Below, in pieces: positions 63,683 through 64,000 of a DNA stretch of 64,000 bases (its first letter is position 1; each line of letters opens with the position of its first letter). The DNA is from Aquimarina longa SW024. Its GTDB lineage: Bacteria; Bacteroidota; Bacteroidia; Flavobacteriales; Flavobacteriaceae. The translations under genes and the position numbers were made by a program. The notes under the pieces are model-generated. The model did no database searches and was not told the origin of the DNA. It saw only the letters and a program-made list of their open reading frames with translations. The stretch spans positions 1 through 64,000 of the forward strand of contig NZ_AVQK01000010.1 in assembly GCF_001401755.1 (NCBI RefSeq), written 5' to 3'.

Positions 63683-64000
63683 CTATTTTATCGATTCTAA
63701 ATCTTTTTGTCTATAGTTTTTAGGAGTAATACCTTCTATTTTCTTAAAAGCAGCTGTAAAATGAGTAGAATTTTTATATCCAACTAATTCTGAAATCTCA
63801 TAAATAGGTTTTTTACTATGTTTTAGCAATTTTTTTGCTTTAGTCATTCTTAGATTGAGTGCATATTCAAAGATTGTAGTGTTAAAAACTCGTTTAAATT
63901 CTTTTTTAAGCATAAAATCATTAAGCCCTACCATACGCGCTAATTCATTAAGAGAGTATTGTATGGTTAGATCTGAACTGATAATAAATTGAACTTCATA
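63683..64000 (-). CDS. AraC family transcriptional regulator, C-terminal part (N-terminus outside window)
   Basis: The frame stays open to the window edge. The visible 106 residues are the AraC DNA-binding domain with both helix-turn-helices: 'YSLNELARMVGLNDFMLKKE' and 'PIYEISELVGYKNSTHFTAA', then 'FKKIEGITPKNYR'. The sensor part lies beyond base 64000. Position by flavodoxin and siderophore genes suggests a PchR/YbtA-like siderophore regulator; the 21-bp direct repeats at 49836 are candidate sites. Confidence 0.9.
   Translation of the reverse strand, partial: YEVQFIISSDLTIQYSLNELARMVGLNDFMLKKEFKRVFNTTIFEYALNLRMTKAKKLLKHSKKPIYEISELVGYKNSTHFTAAFKKIEGITPKNYRQKDLESIK

Overview
The window is AT-rich chromosomal DNA of a marine member of the Bacteroidota, most likely Flavobacteriaceae and possibly close to Aquimarina or Tenacibaculum (an inference from gene style; no marker gene fixes it). 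The grounds are TAnnTTTG-type -7 promoter elements, weak Shine-Dalgarno sites, a narL-type regulator paired with a TPR lipoprotein kinase, DUF3575 and DUF983 proteins, and a lysine-derived hydroxamate siderophore cluster.

1-31 kb: two giant collinear nonribosomal peptide synthetase (NRPS) genes and a luciferase-like monooxygenase. The first NRPS gene is cut by the left window edge; the second starts with a TubC-type docking domain and ends in a thioesterase. Specificity codes read by eye give ...-Thr-Lys-(Tyr/Phe)-Asn-D-Phe-?-?-Leu-Val-TE. The D residue comes from a dual epimerisation/condensation domain. A 1.84 kb segment is repeated almost exactly one module (3162 bp) apart.

31-38.7 kb: DUF3575 outer-membrane protein, small unknown genes, a small lipoprotein, a histidine kinase and response regulator pair, an S24-type repressor with its own operator, and an ECF sigma factor.

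38.8-45.1 kb: the most interesting region, an RNA-repair island. A WYL regulator is divergent from the RNA ligase gene rtcB. Then come a small basic protein, tiny ORFs, a tRNA-Cys, a 70-residue Cys-rich protein, a chain of tRNA-like arms laid out like circularly permuted tRNAs, and a slipin/band-7 protein. One inverted repeat (TACGCA-N7-TGCGTA) sits at the same distance from the -7 element of both rtcB and the tRNA-like/slipin transcript, so the two halves are probably one regulon. A homologous cassette of a ~40-residue ORF, a terminator and a ~95-nt conserved element occurs at 32.5 kb and again at 41.8 kb.

45.1-49.6 kb: sulfur module with DUF983, Crp/Fnr regulator, SulP permease and persulfide dioxygenase-rhodanese. 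The three transcription units share an FNR-like box, GTAAC-N4-GTTAC.

49.6-64 kb: siderophore operon of bisucaberin/desferrioxamine type. It encodes a PLP decarboxylase, an N-hydroxylase, an exporter, a fused acyltransferase-NIS synthetase, then a separate acyltransferase and a second synthetase. Five more genes follow in line: nitroreductase, fatty acid hydroxylase, membrane acyltransferase and an RpfF (DSF synthase)-like crotonase. A flavodoxin, a Cys-rich protein and a truncated AraC regulator close the window and fit iron limitation.
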